Source of the DNA: Austwickia chelonae NBRC 105200
GTDB taxonomy: Bacteria; Actinomycetota; Actinomycetes; Actinomycetales; Dermatophilaceae
Reading direction: 5' to 3'
Assembly: GCF_000298175.1 (NCBI RefSeq)
Contig: NZ_BAGZ01000002.1
Coordinates: 113,456 to 177,455 of the forward strand
DNA: 64,000 nt
Shown piece by piece: positions 27,351 through 36,710 of this stretch. The notes under the pieces are model-generated. The model was not told the origin of the DNA, searched no databases, and saw nothing but the letters and a program-made list of their open reading frames with translations. The position numbers and the translations under genes are program-made. Numbering within the stretch: the first letter of the stretch is position 1; the number at the start of each line of letters is the position of its first letter.

Positions 27351-27380
27351 CAATCCTCCAGAGATAGCCAGGGATGTGGG

Positions 27381-28511
27381 TCAGGAGCGTCCGAGCAGAT
27401 CGACGATCCGGTCGGCGAGCTCCTCGTAAGGGGTAGGACGTGATCTGGTGATCTGCGCTTCCTGCGCCAGACGTTCCCGGATGCGATCCATCGGCTCGGG
27501 ATCGGCGGACCAGGAACGCAGCACCTCGGCGACCCGTTCACCGACCTCGATGTCGGTGCCACCGGCCACGACCGCGCCGGCCTGGCCCTGGGTCACCAGT
27601 TCGGCAGGACGGGGCAGATCGGTGGTGATCACCGGCACCCCGCATCCCACATATTCGTACAGTTTGCTCGGCACCGCGTCATTGAAAGCCGGTGTCGGCT
27701 CCAGGAGCATCAACCCCACCCAGGCACCTTCGGCACAACGCCAGGCCTCCGCCGGGGGACGACGCCCGTGCAGACACACCCGCCCGGACAGCTCCGGGTC
27801 CTGCGCGAGGAGCCTCCGCAGATCTTCCTCGTCGGCCGCTGCGACCGGACCCACCAGGTCAAGTTCCCATCCGGGAGCCCGTCGCACCGCCTCCACCATG
27901 GCGAACAGTCCCCGGCTGCGCCGCAGGTCACCGATGTAGAAAGCTCTGGGCACCGCCGACCGTGGGCCCGGTTCGGGCAGCATCGACGTATCCGGCAGGT
28001 TCCGGACCACGAGGCGTTGCCGGGCCGTCGGCGGTGGCACGTGCTCGTCGGCGACCACGACCAGGTCGGCGCGTTCGAAGACCCGTAGTCCACTGCGGAC
28101 CAGAGCCTGACCCACCATCCCGGGGATGCCGCCCCACCGCTTCGCCCAGTCGCGGTCCCCCAGGAGGGCCGCATAGTCCTCGTGAACATCGGCGACCGAC
28201 CTCCGCCCCCGGACCCGGGCCACCAGACAGGTCGCCAGACCCGAATCCGGGTCCAGAGCGAGGATCACCCGCCCCCGGGCGAGGAAGGGCTGGCGCAGGG
28301 CCAACAGGGCGCGAGCGGCCATTCCCGAACGCTGCCAGGTGCGCACCGCTGCCCCCGCAGGACCGTTCGTGGCAGCGCCCAGACCGAGCACCTCCACGGT
28401 GAGTCCGCGGGCGCGCAGGGCCGCCACCTCCCGGTGCAGCCGGGCGTCGGCGACATCATGTCCGCTGGTGACGACGGTGACATCGACCGTCGCTGTCCGG
28501 AGGGCGTTCAC
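27381..28511 (-). CDS. Glycosyltransferase, GT-B fold (family 4-like)
   Basis: A 376-residue cytoplasmic glycosyltransferase. The N-terminal Rossmann half opens with VDVTVVTSGHDVADARLHRE. The C-terminal half holds AFYIGDLRRSRGL and the donor-binding stretch FNDAVPSKLYEYVGCGVPVI, typical of GT4 enzymes. It adds one sugar to the lipid-linked glycan; donor and linkage are unknown. GTG 28511 overlaps the stop of the GT2 gene, with AGGAGAAG eight bases upstream. Confidence 0.85.
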   Translation of the reverse strand: MNALRTATVDVTVVTSGHDVADARLHREVAALRARGLTVEVLGLGAATNGPAGAAVRTWQRSGMAARALLALRQPFLARGRVILALDPDSGLATCLVARVRGRRSVADVHEDYAALLGDRDWAKRWGGIPGMVGQALVRSGLRVFERADLVVVADEHVPPPTARQRLVVRNLPDTSMLPEPGPRSAVPRAFYIGDLRRSRGLFAMVEAVRRAPGWELDLVGPVAAADEEDLRRLLAQDPELSGRVCLHGRRPPAEAWRCAEGAWVGLMLLEPTPAFNDAVPSKLYEYVGCGVPVITTDLPRPAELVTQGQAGAVVAGGTDIEVGERVAEVLRSWSADPEPMDRIRERLAQEAQITRSRPTPYEELADRIVDLLGRS

Positions 28512-29557
28512 GCCTGCGACTTCTCCTGAGCGGGGCGACGCAACCGCCGGGGGCTGGTCAGGAAGCCGACCCCCCACGACCAGTGCATGGTCGCCAGAGC
28601 CACCGGGACCAGGGCCCTCGTACTGGTCTTCTGCCCTTTGCTGATGGCGATCCCGCCGGCGGCGACCGCGGTGAGATAGGCGGCCGGGATCGCCAGCAGA
28701 GCGGGACGACGCAGCCCGGCCACCGTGGCCGCAGCCGTGCCCACCACCATCGCCGGAGGTGCCAGGTACCGCGGGTTGATCGTGGCGTGACGGGCCGAGA
28801 CCACCCGACGCCACCGGCCGTACTCGAAGTACTGGCGGGAGAGCCGGTTCACCGTGGGGCGAGGACGGTAGGTCACCTTCAACTCGGGGGTGAACCAGAT
28901 CCGGCCCCCGGACTGCCGCAACCGGTGGTTGAGCTCCCAGTCCTGGGCCCGGGTGAAATGGGTGTCGTAACCTCCGGCCTCCAGCAGGGTCTGGCGGCGG
29001 AAGACCCCCAGGTAGACCGTCTCGGCCTCCCCCTCACCGCCACCGCAGTGGAAGCGGGCGTTGCCGACGCCCAGCGGGGACTTCATCGCGCAGGCCACCG
29101 CCCGTTCGAAGGAAGTGGTGCCCTGGGCGTCCATGATGCCGCCGACGTTGACCGCTCCGGTGCGTTCCAGTTCGGTCACCGCGGTCCGGATGTATCCGTC
29201 CGAGAGTTCGGCATGCCCGTCGACCCGGACGATCACCTCGTGCCGGGCTGCGTGCAGGGCAGCGTTCAAACCGTCCGGAGTTCGCCCGCTGGGATTGTCC
29301 ACCACCCGAACCCGGGGGTCGGCCGCGGACAGCCCCTGCGCTACCTCTGCGGTGGCATCCTGGCTGGGGCCGATGGCCAGCACCACTTCGAGCTCGCCGT
29401 CGTATTCCTGGGCCAGGACACGACGCACCGCCTCGGCCAGGTACCTCTCCTCGTTGAGGATGGGCATGATCACGCTGACGCTCGGCCACTCCTCGGCCGA
29501 TGCGGCCCGTTCCCGGTCGGGATTCGCGTCCCGGGTCAGGCCACCGTCCACAGACAT
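28508..29557 (-). CDS. Glycosyltransferase family 2, ExoA-like, with C-terminal membrane segments
   Basis: A 349-residue GT-A enzyme. SVIMPILNEERYLAEAV begins the nucleotide-binding fold, VRVDGHAEL carries the DxD-type metal site, and GGYDTHFTRAQDWELNHRL holds the catalytic acid region. The SPLGVGNARFHCGG block and ARQYFEYGRWRR-like segment match ExoA-type succinoglycan transferases. Two to three hydrophobic helices follow after residue 235, tethering it to the membrane. ATG 29557 with GGAGAAGAG upstream is chosen over a longer spurious frame. Confidence 0.88.
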   Translation of the reverse strand: MSVDGGLTRDANPDRERAASAEEWPSVSVIMPILNEERYLAEAVRRVLAQEYDGELEVVLAIGPSQDATAEVAQGLSAADPRVRVVDNPSGRTPDGLNAALHAARHEVIVRVDGHAELSDGYIRTAVTELERTGAVNVGGIMDAQGTTSFERAVACAMKSPLGVGNARFHCGGGEGEAETVYLGVFRRQTLLEAGGYDTHFTRAQDWELNHRLRQSGGRIWFTPELKVTYRPRPTVNRLSRQYFEYGRWRRVVSARHATINPRYLAPPAMVVGTAAATVAGLRRPALLAIPAAYLTAVAAGGIAISKGQKTSTRALVPVALATMHWSWGVGFLTSPRRLRRPAQEKSQA

Positions 29558-29607
29558 CTCTTCTCCGTCCACGAGAGGGGTACTCGGTGCCCCGAGGGGC
29601 GACGAGG

Positions 29608-31341
29608 TCAGGGAACCGTGCAGATCTCGCTGCCGTCGGTGGGGGTCGGTGCGGGCGAAGAAGTCTTCGCCGATGCGGTGCTCTTCTTGCTGGTGCTCGA
29701 CGTACGGCCACCGGCTCCAGGTTTCTGAGCTGAGGAACCCTTCGTGCTGGTGGTCGGGGACGAGGAAGCACTGGTGGAAGTGCTCGTCGGGGAGGGCGTC
29801 GCCGTGCCCAGGCTCTCGGCCACGGTCGACCGGATCACCTGGGGATCGTAGCTCCACGGTTTGATCAGCGGCGGCGTGAAGTTGATGCTCTTCATCGGGT
29901 GCGAGCGGGAGCGCAGAGCCAGGTCGGCGAGTTCACCGAGTTCGGCCTGCGGGATGTCCGTGTTCAGCACCTGCTTGCCCGCCGCGGCCAACTCGCGGAA
30001 CTTCATCAGGACCTTCTGCGGGTCGACCTGTTTGGTCGCCGCCTGCAGGACACACTTCTGACGGGCCATCCGCTCGTAGTTCGTCGAACCTTCACGGGAT
30101 CTCGCGTACCACAGGGCGTAGAAGCCGTTGAAGTGTTGTCGACCCGGTTCGATCCACTCGTGGATCTTGGAGGTACCGCCACCGACCGGGGTGCGTTTCT
30201 TCACGTCGACCTCGAGGCCACCGATGGCGTCGACCATGGTCTGGAAACCTTGGAGATCGATCAACGCGTAGTACTGGATGTCGAGGCCGGAGAGCGATTC
30301 GACGGCTTCCTTCATGGCCAGCGCCCCCGGATCCTTGACGTCCTTGGGGAACCTGTCCTTGCGTTCGGTGGCCCACATGTACAGACCGTTGAGCAGGCAC
30401 TCGTCGCCGCAGTTCCAACCCTTGGGCATCAAGCGGGCCATGGTCGACCCGGGGCGGAAGTTGATGTTCTCGGTGTCCCGGGCGAAACCGAAGGTGACCG
30501 TCTTCCCCGTGTTCCCGTCGATGCTGGCCAGCATGATGGTGTCGGGTCGGTTACCGATCCGCCCGGTACCGGAGTCGCCGCCCAGGAGCAGGATGTTGTA
30601 CCGGCCCTTGCTACGCCCCTTGCTCTGTCCCCCGTCGAACACCGAGTCGAGGACGGTGCTTCCGGTGTACAAGGTGGAAGCGGCCCAGCCGAGCGGACCC
30701 GCGGTGACCACCATACCGATGACGGCCAGGAAGACGACCCCGCGGCGGGTCGAGGCCTTCAACCGCCGGGTGCTGGCCAGGCGGGCGGCGTCGATGAAGG
30801 TGACCGCCCACAGGAATCCCAGCACGCCCAGGATCACCGCCAAGGTGATCAACGCCCAGGAACGGGTGGCGAAGGAGAGCACCCAGCTACGTTTGACCAC
30901 GGCCAGGATGGCCCCGGTCACCACGAGGGCCAGGAAGGTGAACCACAGCCGCATGCCGAACTGGCCCAGGCGCCGGTTGCCTGCGATCAACTGAGCCGAA
31001 CCGGGCGCGACGAAAGTCATGCCGATCAGGGCATAGGCACGACGGCGACGTAATCGGGGCGGGAGCCGGTCCGGATCCGACAACGTCTGCCGAGCAGGCG
31101 CACCCTTCGGGTGAGGACGCGCCGAGGCCGGCGGGCGCCGAGGCGCGACCGGCCGCGGACGCGGTCTGTCGTCGTAATCGTCGGCGTAATCGGAAGGAGA
31201 CTCCGTCACACGCCGAGACCGATAAGCGTTCGCGCGTGCACCACCGCCGCCACGGACTTCTCGAATGGCGCGACGGGAACCCGTCGAGCCATCGTCGTCC
31301 TGGCGGTCACGGTAGGGATCGCGGGAGTTGTACCGACTCAT
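29608..31341 (-). CDS. LytR-CpsA-Psr (LCP) family glycopolymer-to-wall transferase
   Basis: A 577-residue membrane protein. An Arg/Pro-rich cytoplasmic N-terminus of about 95 residues is followed by three or four hydrophobic helices between 100 and 225. The extracytoplasmic LCP domain lies at about 245-430 (GGDSGTGRIGNRPDTIMLAS, FARDTEN, YYALIDLQGF, HEWIEPGRQHFNGFYALWYAR). A Ser/Thr/Ala-rich tail runs from about 505. LCP proteins attach polyprenyl-linked polysaccharide to peptidoglycan, which fits the glycan genes on both sides. ATG 31341 follows GGGA by five bases; ATG 31347 is possible. First gene of the minus-strand glycan operon. Confidence 0.9.
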   Translation of the reverse strand: MSRYNSRDPYRDRQDDDGSTGSRRAIREVRGGGGARANAYRSRRVTESPSDYADDYDDRPRPRPVAPRRPPASARPHPKGAPARQTLSDPDRLPPRLRRRRAYALIGMTFVAPGSAQLIAGNRRLGQFGMRLWFTFLALVVTGAILAVVKRSWVLSFATRSWALITLAVILGVLGFLWAVTFIDAARLASTRRLKASTRRGVVFLAVIGMVVTAGPLGWAASTLYTGSTVLDSVFDGGQSKGRSKGRYNILLLGGDSGTGRIGNRPDTIMLASIDGNTGKTVTFGFARDTENINFRPGSTMARLMPKGWNCGDECLLNGLYMWATERKDRFPKDVKDPGALAMKEAVESLSGLDIQYYALIDLQGFQTMVDAIGGLEVDVKKRTPVGGGTSKIHEWIEPGRQHFNGFYALWYARSREGSTNYERMARQKCVLQAATKQVDPQKVLMKFRELAAAGKQVLNTDIPQAELGELADLALRSRSHPMKSINFTPPLIKPWSYDPQVIRSTVAESLGTATPSPTSTSTSASSSPTTSTKGSSAQKPGAGGRTSSTSKKSTASAKTSSPAPTPTDGSEICTVP

Positions 31342-31772
31342 GATCATCCCAGTATCGGGGGAAGGTCTGTGGATTTTATCCACGCCCCCCCTTAATCAGC
31401 GTCGACGTCCAAGTTCGCTCACGATCAGGAGAACTCCAGGGAAACTCGAACGTTCTCCATGACATATGGGGTCGGTTGTGCCCTCCGCTGGGTCACTTCG
31501 GGAGCCTTCGGCCCCACCTCTTCGGCCGACACAAACGCTATGACAAGCGCACATCAGCAGGTCAGAACCTTTGACACTGCCCCGGCATGCGCCCCGGAAG
31601 GCGTTGTGCCCCGCGCGCGCTGGCTGCCCGTCCCTGCGTCGGCCTTCACCTGCCGGCCGGCGCCGAGGAGGAGGAAGGCGGGCCGAGACGAACGTGATAT
31701 TTCTCTCCCTCCTCGGAGGAAACCACCTCAGAAGGCATACCTTCGCAGGTCAAGCAGCCGTGCGCGGCCGGA
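31342..31772. other. Intergenic region with two inverted repeats, no gene seen
   Basis: A 431 bp gap between two minus-strand genes. A short hairpin GTGGAT-AAA-ATCCAC (31367-31381) lies just upstream of the LCP start. A long-arm repeat pairs CCGAGGAGG (31663-31671) with CCTCCTCGG (31708-31716). Short open frames on the plus strand have no recognisable similarity and poor starts. Confidence 0.5.
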
Positions 31773-32822
31773 TCACGGAAGCGAGAAAGGCCAATGGCGG
31801 TGATGTCCTCCGCCCGGCACGCGCAGCTGAGGAATCACCGCCCGCTCGAAAAGGTCCAACCCGCTGACGTCATAAGCGGATTCGGGGAAATAACAGATCG
31901 CGTACCCCATTCCCTGGGCCTGCAGGCCCTGCAGGGTGTGCACAATCGTCTCCGGAGTGCCCACGAGCGGCTGCCGGATCAGCTCCTCGACAGCACTCAA
32001 CCCGATCCCCTCGGTGACACCGGCTGCGGTCAGATGGCCGCGGTACCAGTCGACCCGGCGTCGCACATCGTCCTCGTCGAGACCGATCACCACATCGAAG
32101 GTCCCCGCCCGCATGATCTCCGCCGGATCTCTATCGACCTCATGACAACGCTGAGCCAAAAGTTCGCTCTGGACGGCGAATTCCTCAGGATCACCGGACA
32201 GGTGCACCCCGTCGGCCTCTTCGGCCGCCACTCTCAGCAGGGCCGGTTCCCCCGCACAGGACAGCCACAACGGCAGTCCCCGACCGGTGGCCGCCGCCTG
32301 CACCGGCAACGGACGACAGATCCCGCCGTCGGTCCGGTACCTCTCCCCCACGAAATCCAACTCACCGGTGGTCCAGGCCTGACGCATGATCTGCGCCGCT
32401 TCCCGCAGGTCAGTCACTTGTTCGGCGAACTCCGGGACCGTCAACCCGTAGGCCCGCCATTCCTCGGGATGGCGGATCGCGCCCAATCCCACGTCCAGTC
32501 GCCCCTCGGAGATCACGTCGACCGTGGCGGCCGTCTTCGCCAACACAGCAGGATGGCGACCGGCCAGACAGGAGCCCACCTGCCCCAAGCGGACCCGCAC
32601 GGTGACCGCGGCAAGAGCCGCCGTCACCGCCCACAGCTCGTGAGTAGCCTCCTCGACCGCCGTCGGAAGGGTCTGCAGATGATCGTGCAACCAGATCCCC
32701 GACCAGGCGTCGCCCTCGTCCGCGCGTCGGGCCAGACCGGCCATGACCCCCCAGTGCTGTAGCGGGTCGATACCGGCCAGATCCAAGCGACAACCTTGCG
32801 GAACCACCATCCCGAAACGCAT
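31773..32822 (-). CDS. LLM-class flavin-dependent oxidoreductase
   Basis: A 349-residue luciferase-like TIM barrel (FGMVVPQGCRLDL, GIWLHDHL, HPAVLAKTAATVDVISEGR, GLGAIRHPEEWRAYG). Members use FMN or coenzyme F420; the sequence alone does not settle which, although many actinobacterial relatives use F420. The second of two consecutive ATGs (32822) is preferred for its five-base spacing from GGAGG. Monocistronic, substrate unknown. Confidence 0.85.
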   Translation of the reverse strand: MRFGMVVPQGCRLDLAGIDPLQHWGVMAGLARRADEGDAWSGIWLHDHLQTLPTAVEEATHELWAVTAALAAVTVRVRLGQVGSCLAGRHPAVLAKTAATVDVISEGRLDVGLGAIRHPEEWRAYGLTVPEFAEQVTDLREAAQIMRQAWTTGELDFVGERYRTDGGICRPLPVQAAATGRGLPLWLSCAGEPALLRVAAEEADGVHLSGDPEEFAVQSELLAQRCHEVDRDPAEIMRAGTFDVVIGLDEDDVRRRVDWYRGHLTAAGVTEGIGLSAVEELIRQPLVGTPETIVHTLQGLQAQGMGYAICYFPESAYDVSGLDLFERAVIPQLRVPGGGHHRHWPFSLP

Positions 32823-32998
32823 CATGCCTCCTGAGATCCGCTGCCCGGCAAGACTATCGAGGGAAAGCTCAGCGCAGACCCGTCATAGGACACGCTACGC
32901 GCGCCGCCTCCTCACCGCGCGGACACACCCCGAATCCGTCCCGTCCTGTGCCGTCCTGTGCCGTCCGGTCCCGGAAGGAACCCACCGCCGGGCACCCC

Positions 32999-33511
32999 TC
33001 AGCGACACCCCTCACGCAACCGCCGCCCCTTCTCCCGGGCCACCCGTTCCAACTCGCCCTGGAAGGCCACCATCCGTTCGCGGACCTGCACGTCCTGCGC
33101 CGCCGTCCCCGACCCCACGATCCGAGCCGCCAACAACCCCGCGTTCCGGGCCCCGCCGATCGACACCGTCGCCACCGGAACCCCGGCAGGCATCTGCACA
33201 ATGGACAACAAGGAATCCATCCCGTCCAGCCTGGCCAACGGAACCGGCACCCCGATCACCGGCAGAGGCGTCACCGCGGCCAACATCCCCGGAAGATGCG
33301 CCGCCCCGCCCGCTCCGGCGACGATCACCCGCAGACCACGACCGGCCGCCTCCTGCCCGTAGGCGATCATCGCCGTCGGCATCCGATGAGCCGAGACCAC
33401 ATCGGCCTCGTACCCGATCCCGAACTCGTCCAACGCCCGGGCCGCCTCCTCCATCACCGGCCAGTCGCTGTCACTGCCCATCACGATCCCGACGACAGGT
33501 CCACCACTCAT
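32999..33511 (-). CDS. purE: N5-carboxyaminoimidazole ribonucleotide mutase
   Basis: A 170-residue class I PurE with the diagnostic GSDSDWPVM near residue 11 and the catalytic SAHRMP loop, plus [11 protein letters not shown]. It isomerises N5-CAIR to CAIR in purine synthesis, using the product of the neighbouring purK. ATG 33511 with GGAGGG upstream. It lies 49 bp after purK on the same strand. Confidence 0.96.
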   Translation of the reverse strand: MSGGPVVGIVMGSDSDWPVMEEAARALDEFGIGYEADVVSAHRMPTAMIAYGQEAAGRGLRVIVAGAGGAAHLPGMLAAVTPLPVIGVPVPLARLDGMDSLLSIVQMPAGVPVATVSIGGARNAGLLAARIVGSGTAAQDVQVRERMVAFQGELERVAREKGRRLREGCR

Positions 33512-33560
33512 CAGACATCCCTCCGTACGTTCTTCCCCGACCGACACCGCGAAACCCGCC

Positions 33561-34808
33561 TCACTCGGTGACCACACCCGACACGAACTCCGTGGCATGA
33601 CGTGCCCGATCACGCAGATCCGCCAGGTCGTCACCGCAGACGGTCACATGGCCGATCTTGCGCCCCGGACGAACCTCCTTGCCGTAGAAATGCACCCGTA
33701 ACCCCGGATCCCGGGCCAGCAGATGCCGGTAGGTCGAGTACAACTCCGGGTAGTCGCCCCCGAGCACATTGCCCATCACCGTCCACCGGGCACGAGGCCG
33801 CGGATCCCCCAGAGGCAGATCCAGGACAGCCCGCAGATGCTGTTCGAACTGACTCGTCACCGCCCCCTCGATCGTCCAATGGCCACTGTTGTGCGGACGC
33901 ATCGCCAACTCGTTGACCACGAACCGAGGACGGTCCTCCCCAGGACCGGCAGCCAACTCGAACATCTCCACCGCCAACACCCCGGTGACCCCCAACTCGC
34001 CGGCGATCCGCAGAGCATCCCTGGTCGCCGCACCGGCGATCTCCTCCGACAGCCCGGGAGCCGGAGCCAGGACCTCCGCGCACACCCCGTCCACCTGCAC
34101 CGTCTCCACCACCGGCCACGCCGACGCCTGCCCGGACGGGCTCCGCGCCACCGACACCGCCAACTCCCGGACGAAGTCGACCTTCTCCTCCACCAACAGT
34201 CCGTCGGCGAAAGCCGGACGAGGCGACCCCACCCCCTCCGTAGAGGACGACTCCACCGCAGCCCGGTCGCGGGCCACCGCCGCCAGCCACGGCTCGACGT
34301 CCGCCGCGCACGAGGCGACCAGGACCCCCTTGCCGTCATAGCCGCCGCGCGGAGCCTTCACCACCAGCGGCCAGCCCACCTCCGCTCCGAAAGCAGCCAC
34401 TTCCTCCGCCGACACCACCTGCGCCCACCGCGGACAGGGCACCCCCAGATCGGTCAACCGGCGGCGCATCAGCAGCTTGTCCTGCGCGAAGACCAATGCC
34501 CGCGGCGACGGTTGCAGGTCGACCCCGTCGGCTTCCAGAGCCGCCAGCACCCCGGTCGGCACCTGCTCGTGGTCGAAGGTCACCACGTCACAGCGGCGGG
34601 CGAACTCCCGCACCGCAGCCAGATCGTCATGGCCGCCCACCGGGGCAGACGGGACCACCAGTGCGGCCGAGGCCTGCCCGTCCTCCACCAACACCGACAA
34701 CTGGACGCCCAATGCCACCGCCGGCGGTTGACACATCCGGGCGAGTTGACCGCCGCCGATCACACCGACCACCGGAAAACCACCAGGAGCGCGCACCACA
34801 TCAGTCAC
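33561..34808 (-). CDS. purK: N5-carboxyaminoimidazole ribonucleotide synthase
   Basis: A 415-residue ATP-grasp enzyme ([18 protein letters not shown] at the N-terminus, [17 protein letters not shown] loop, [18 protein letters not shown] near residue 285). It carboxylates AIR with bicarbonate and ATP. Some Ala/Ser-rich insertion ([10 protein letters not shown]) sits around residue 195. GTG 34808; purK and purE form an operon. Confidence 0.95.
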   Translation of the reverse strand: MTDVVRAPGGFPVVGVIGGGQLARMCQPPAVALGVQLSVLVEDGQASAALVVPSAPVGGHDDLAAVREFARRCDVVTFDHEQVPTGVLAALEADGVDLQPSPRALVFAQDKLLMRRRLTDLGVPCPRWAQVVSAEEVAAFGAEVGWPLVVKAPRGGYDGKGVLVASCAADVEPWLAAVARDRAAVESSSTEGVGSPRPAFADGLLVEEKVDFVRELAVSVARSPSGQASAWPVVETVQVDGVCAEVLAPAPGLSEEIAGAATRDALRIAGELGVTGVLAVEMFELAAGPGEDRPRFVVNELAMRPHNSGHWTIEGAVTSQFEQHLRAVLDLPLGDPRPRARWTVMGNVLGGDYPELYSTYRHLLARDPGLRVHFYGKEVRPGRKIGHVTVCGDDLADLRDRARHATEFVSGVVTE

Positions 34809-34870
34809 GCAGGCCAGGCTAGTCGTTCACCAGCTCAGCAGCGATGTCGTGCCATCGGGGCCGCCCCCGG

Positions 34871-35929
34871 TCAGCCCACCACCGAAGGCTGCGCGCCCCC
34901 GTCCGTACCCGGCTCCACCGCCGACAGGAAGAGCGCGAAGACCACCGGATACCCCTGGACCAGCTCCAACCGGCCCCCGTGGCTCTCCGCGAGATCGCGG
35001 GCCAGACCCAGACCAAGACCGGTGCTCTTCGTGGACACACTGCGTTCGAAGATGTGCGGAGCCAGCTCCGGAGACACCCCTGGCCCCTGGTCGGAGACCT
35101 CGATCACCCCCGAGGGCCCCGAACGCCGGGCATCGATCCGGACCAGGCCCCTGCCGTGCACCAACGAGTTCTCGATCAAGGTGGACAGGATCTGCGCCAA
35201 GGCGACCTGACTGGTCACCAACCTGAGCCCTCGCTCCCCGCTGACCCGGACCGTGCGCTGCGCCGCCTCGAAGGCCGGCATCCACTCCCGTTGCAGACGC
35301 GCCAGCACCGCGTCCAAGGACGTGGGTGCCGTCATCGAGGTCGGCGTGTGCCCCCGCGACCGCGCCAACAGCGCGTCGACCGTGGCATTCAACCGTTCCA
35401 CCTGCTCGATGGCGATATTCGCCTCCTCCTGGGCGACCGTGACGTCATCGGTCAGCGAGATCTCCTCCAGCCGCATCAGCAGAGCGGTCAACGGGGTCCG
35501 CAGCTGATGGGAGGCGTCCGAGGCGAAATCCCGTTCCACCGACAGCGAGGTCAACAACTGCTGCGCGCTGCGGGAGAGGACGTCCGAGACCCGGTCGATC
35601 TCCTCGATCCCCGACTGGATCCGCTCGTACCGGGCATCGCCCGACCCCAGACGTTCGGCCTGATCGGTCAACCGTTGCAGGGGCTCGACGAAGCGGTCCG
35701 CCTGACGGATCGACAGCCACAGCCCGATGGCACTGGCCAGGACGGCCAAGGACAGACCGGCCGAGAACAGCCACCACGGATTGTGCCCCCACTGGCTGAC
35801 GCCGCAACGACCGGCGTGCTCCTCGTGCCAGCGGACGAAGAGCACCGTCAGGACCGACACCGGGACGAAGAAGACGACCAGGCCGACGAGCCCGGCCCAG
35901 ATCGTCGACCGCACCAGCATCCGGCGCAC
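34871..35929 (-). CDS. Sensor histidine kinase
   Basis: A 352-residue HisKA kinase. Two membrane helices (about 12-32 and 53-75) bracket a short extracytoplasmic loop containing HAGRCGVSQWGHNPWW, then a HAMP domain. The H-box is ASDASHQLRTPLTAL, the N-box is LIENSLVHG, followed by DQGPGVS and TGLGLGLA. It autophosphorylates and passes phosphate to the response regulator encoded immediately upstream. GTG 35929 begins three bases after that gene's stop; ATG 35920 is an alternative start. Stimulus unknown; the small loop with Cys and His could sense a metal or membrane state. Confidence 0.93.
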   Translation of the reverse strand: MRRMLVRSTIWAGLVGLVVFFVPVSVLTVLFVRWHEEHAGRCGVSQWGHNPWWLFSAGLSLAVLASAIGLWLSIRQADRFVEPLQRLTDQAERLGSGDARYERIQSGIEEIDRVSDVLSRSAQQLLTSLSVERDFASDASHQLRTPLTALLMRLEEISLTDDVTVAQEEANIAIEQVERLNATVDALLARSRGHTPTSMTAPTSLDAVLARLQREWMPAFEAAQRTVRVSGERGLRLVTSQVALAQILSTLIENSLVHGRGLVRIDARRSGPSGVIEVSDQGPGVSPELAPHIFERSVSTKSTGLGLGLARDLAESHGGRLELVQGYPVVFALFLSAVEPGTDGGAQPSVVG

Positions 35930-35932
35930 CGG

Positions 35933-36613
35933 TCAGCTCGTTCCGTCGGCGCGTTCGAAGCGGAAACCCACCCCTCGTACGGTGGTGATGTACCGGGGGC
36001 GGGCCGCGTCGTCGCCCAGTTTGCGACGCAGGACCGACACGTGCATGTCCAAGGTCTTCGTCGACCCGAACCACTGGGTCTCCCAGACCTCCCGCATCAG
36101 CTGTTCCCGGGAGACCACCTTGCCCTGCTCCCGTACCAACACCCGCAGCAGATCGAACTCCTTGGCCGTGAGCTGGAGTTCCTCGTCGTTCATGTAGGCG
36201 CGGCGGGCCTGGGCGTCGATCCGGATACCGCCCTCGTCCTCGCCCGCCGATCCGGGGGTCCGCCGCAGCAGGGCACGCACCCGAGCCAGTAGTTCGGCCA
36301 GGCGGAAAGGTTTGGTGACGTAGTCGTCGGCCCCGGCGTCGAGGCCCACCACGGTGTCCACCTCGTCCGCCCGGGCGGTGAGGATCAGGATGGGAGCGGT
36401 CCGCCCTTCGCCACGTAGTCGTCGGCAGACCTCCAGACCGTCCATGGTCGGCAATCCCAGGTCGAGGATCACCAGGTCAGGGTTGTCCTGCGCGGCTGCG
36501 AGCGCACGCAGCCCGTCGTCGGAGACCGTGACGGTGTAACCCTCACGGCGCAGGGCTCGGGCAAGAGGTTCGCTGATCGCCGGATCGTCCTCGGCCAGCA
36601 GAACTCTGATCAT
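35933..36613 (-). CDS. OmpR/PhoB-family response regulator
   Basis: A 226-residue regulator: receiver domain 1-120 with acidic pair EDD, phospho-acceptor Asp in VILDLGLP and conserved KPF, then a winged-helix domain at 130-222 (TAKEFDLLRVLV, DMHVSVLRRKL, TVRGVGFRFE). Partner of the adjacent kinase, co-transcribed from a leaderless promoter: a TAATAT box ends six bases before the ATG. Confidence 0.96.
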   Translation of the reverse strand: MIRVLLAEDDPAISEPLARALRREGYTVTVSDDGLRALAAAQDNPDLVILDLGLPTMDGLEVCRRLRGEGRTAPILILTARADEVDTVVGLDAGADDYVTKPFRLAELLARVRALLRRTPGSAGEDEGGIRIDAQARRAYMNDEELQLTAKEFDLLRVLVREQGKVVSREQLMREVWETQWFGSTKTLDMHVSVLRRKLGDDAARPRYITTVRGVGFRFERADGTS

Positions 36614-36619
36614 GGCGTC

Positions 36620-36625
36620 ATATTA
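36620..36625 (-). promoter_or_regulatory. -10 box of the two-component operon, leaderless type
   Basis: TAATAT on the minus strand, six nucleotides before the ATG at 36613; no Shine-Dalgarno is present. Confidence 0.55.
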
Positions 36626-36710
36626 GGGTCCGAAAGGGCTCCGGGCAGGGTGACCTGACCGGAGAGTTGGACACGAATCACACTGTGAGCAGCGCGAAGT
36701 CGGGCAAGGA

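Noticed and set aside
31459..31867. Short plus-strand frames in the gap before the LLM gene
   Set aside because: No similarity, no ribosome site, and they run into the antisense of the LLM gene.
32941..32970. Tandem CCGTCCTGTG repeats before purE
   Set aside because: Only two exact copies and one variant of 10 bp. Too short for a CRISPR or a meaningful repeat array.
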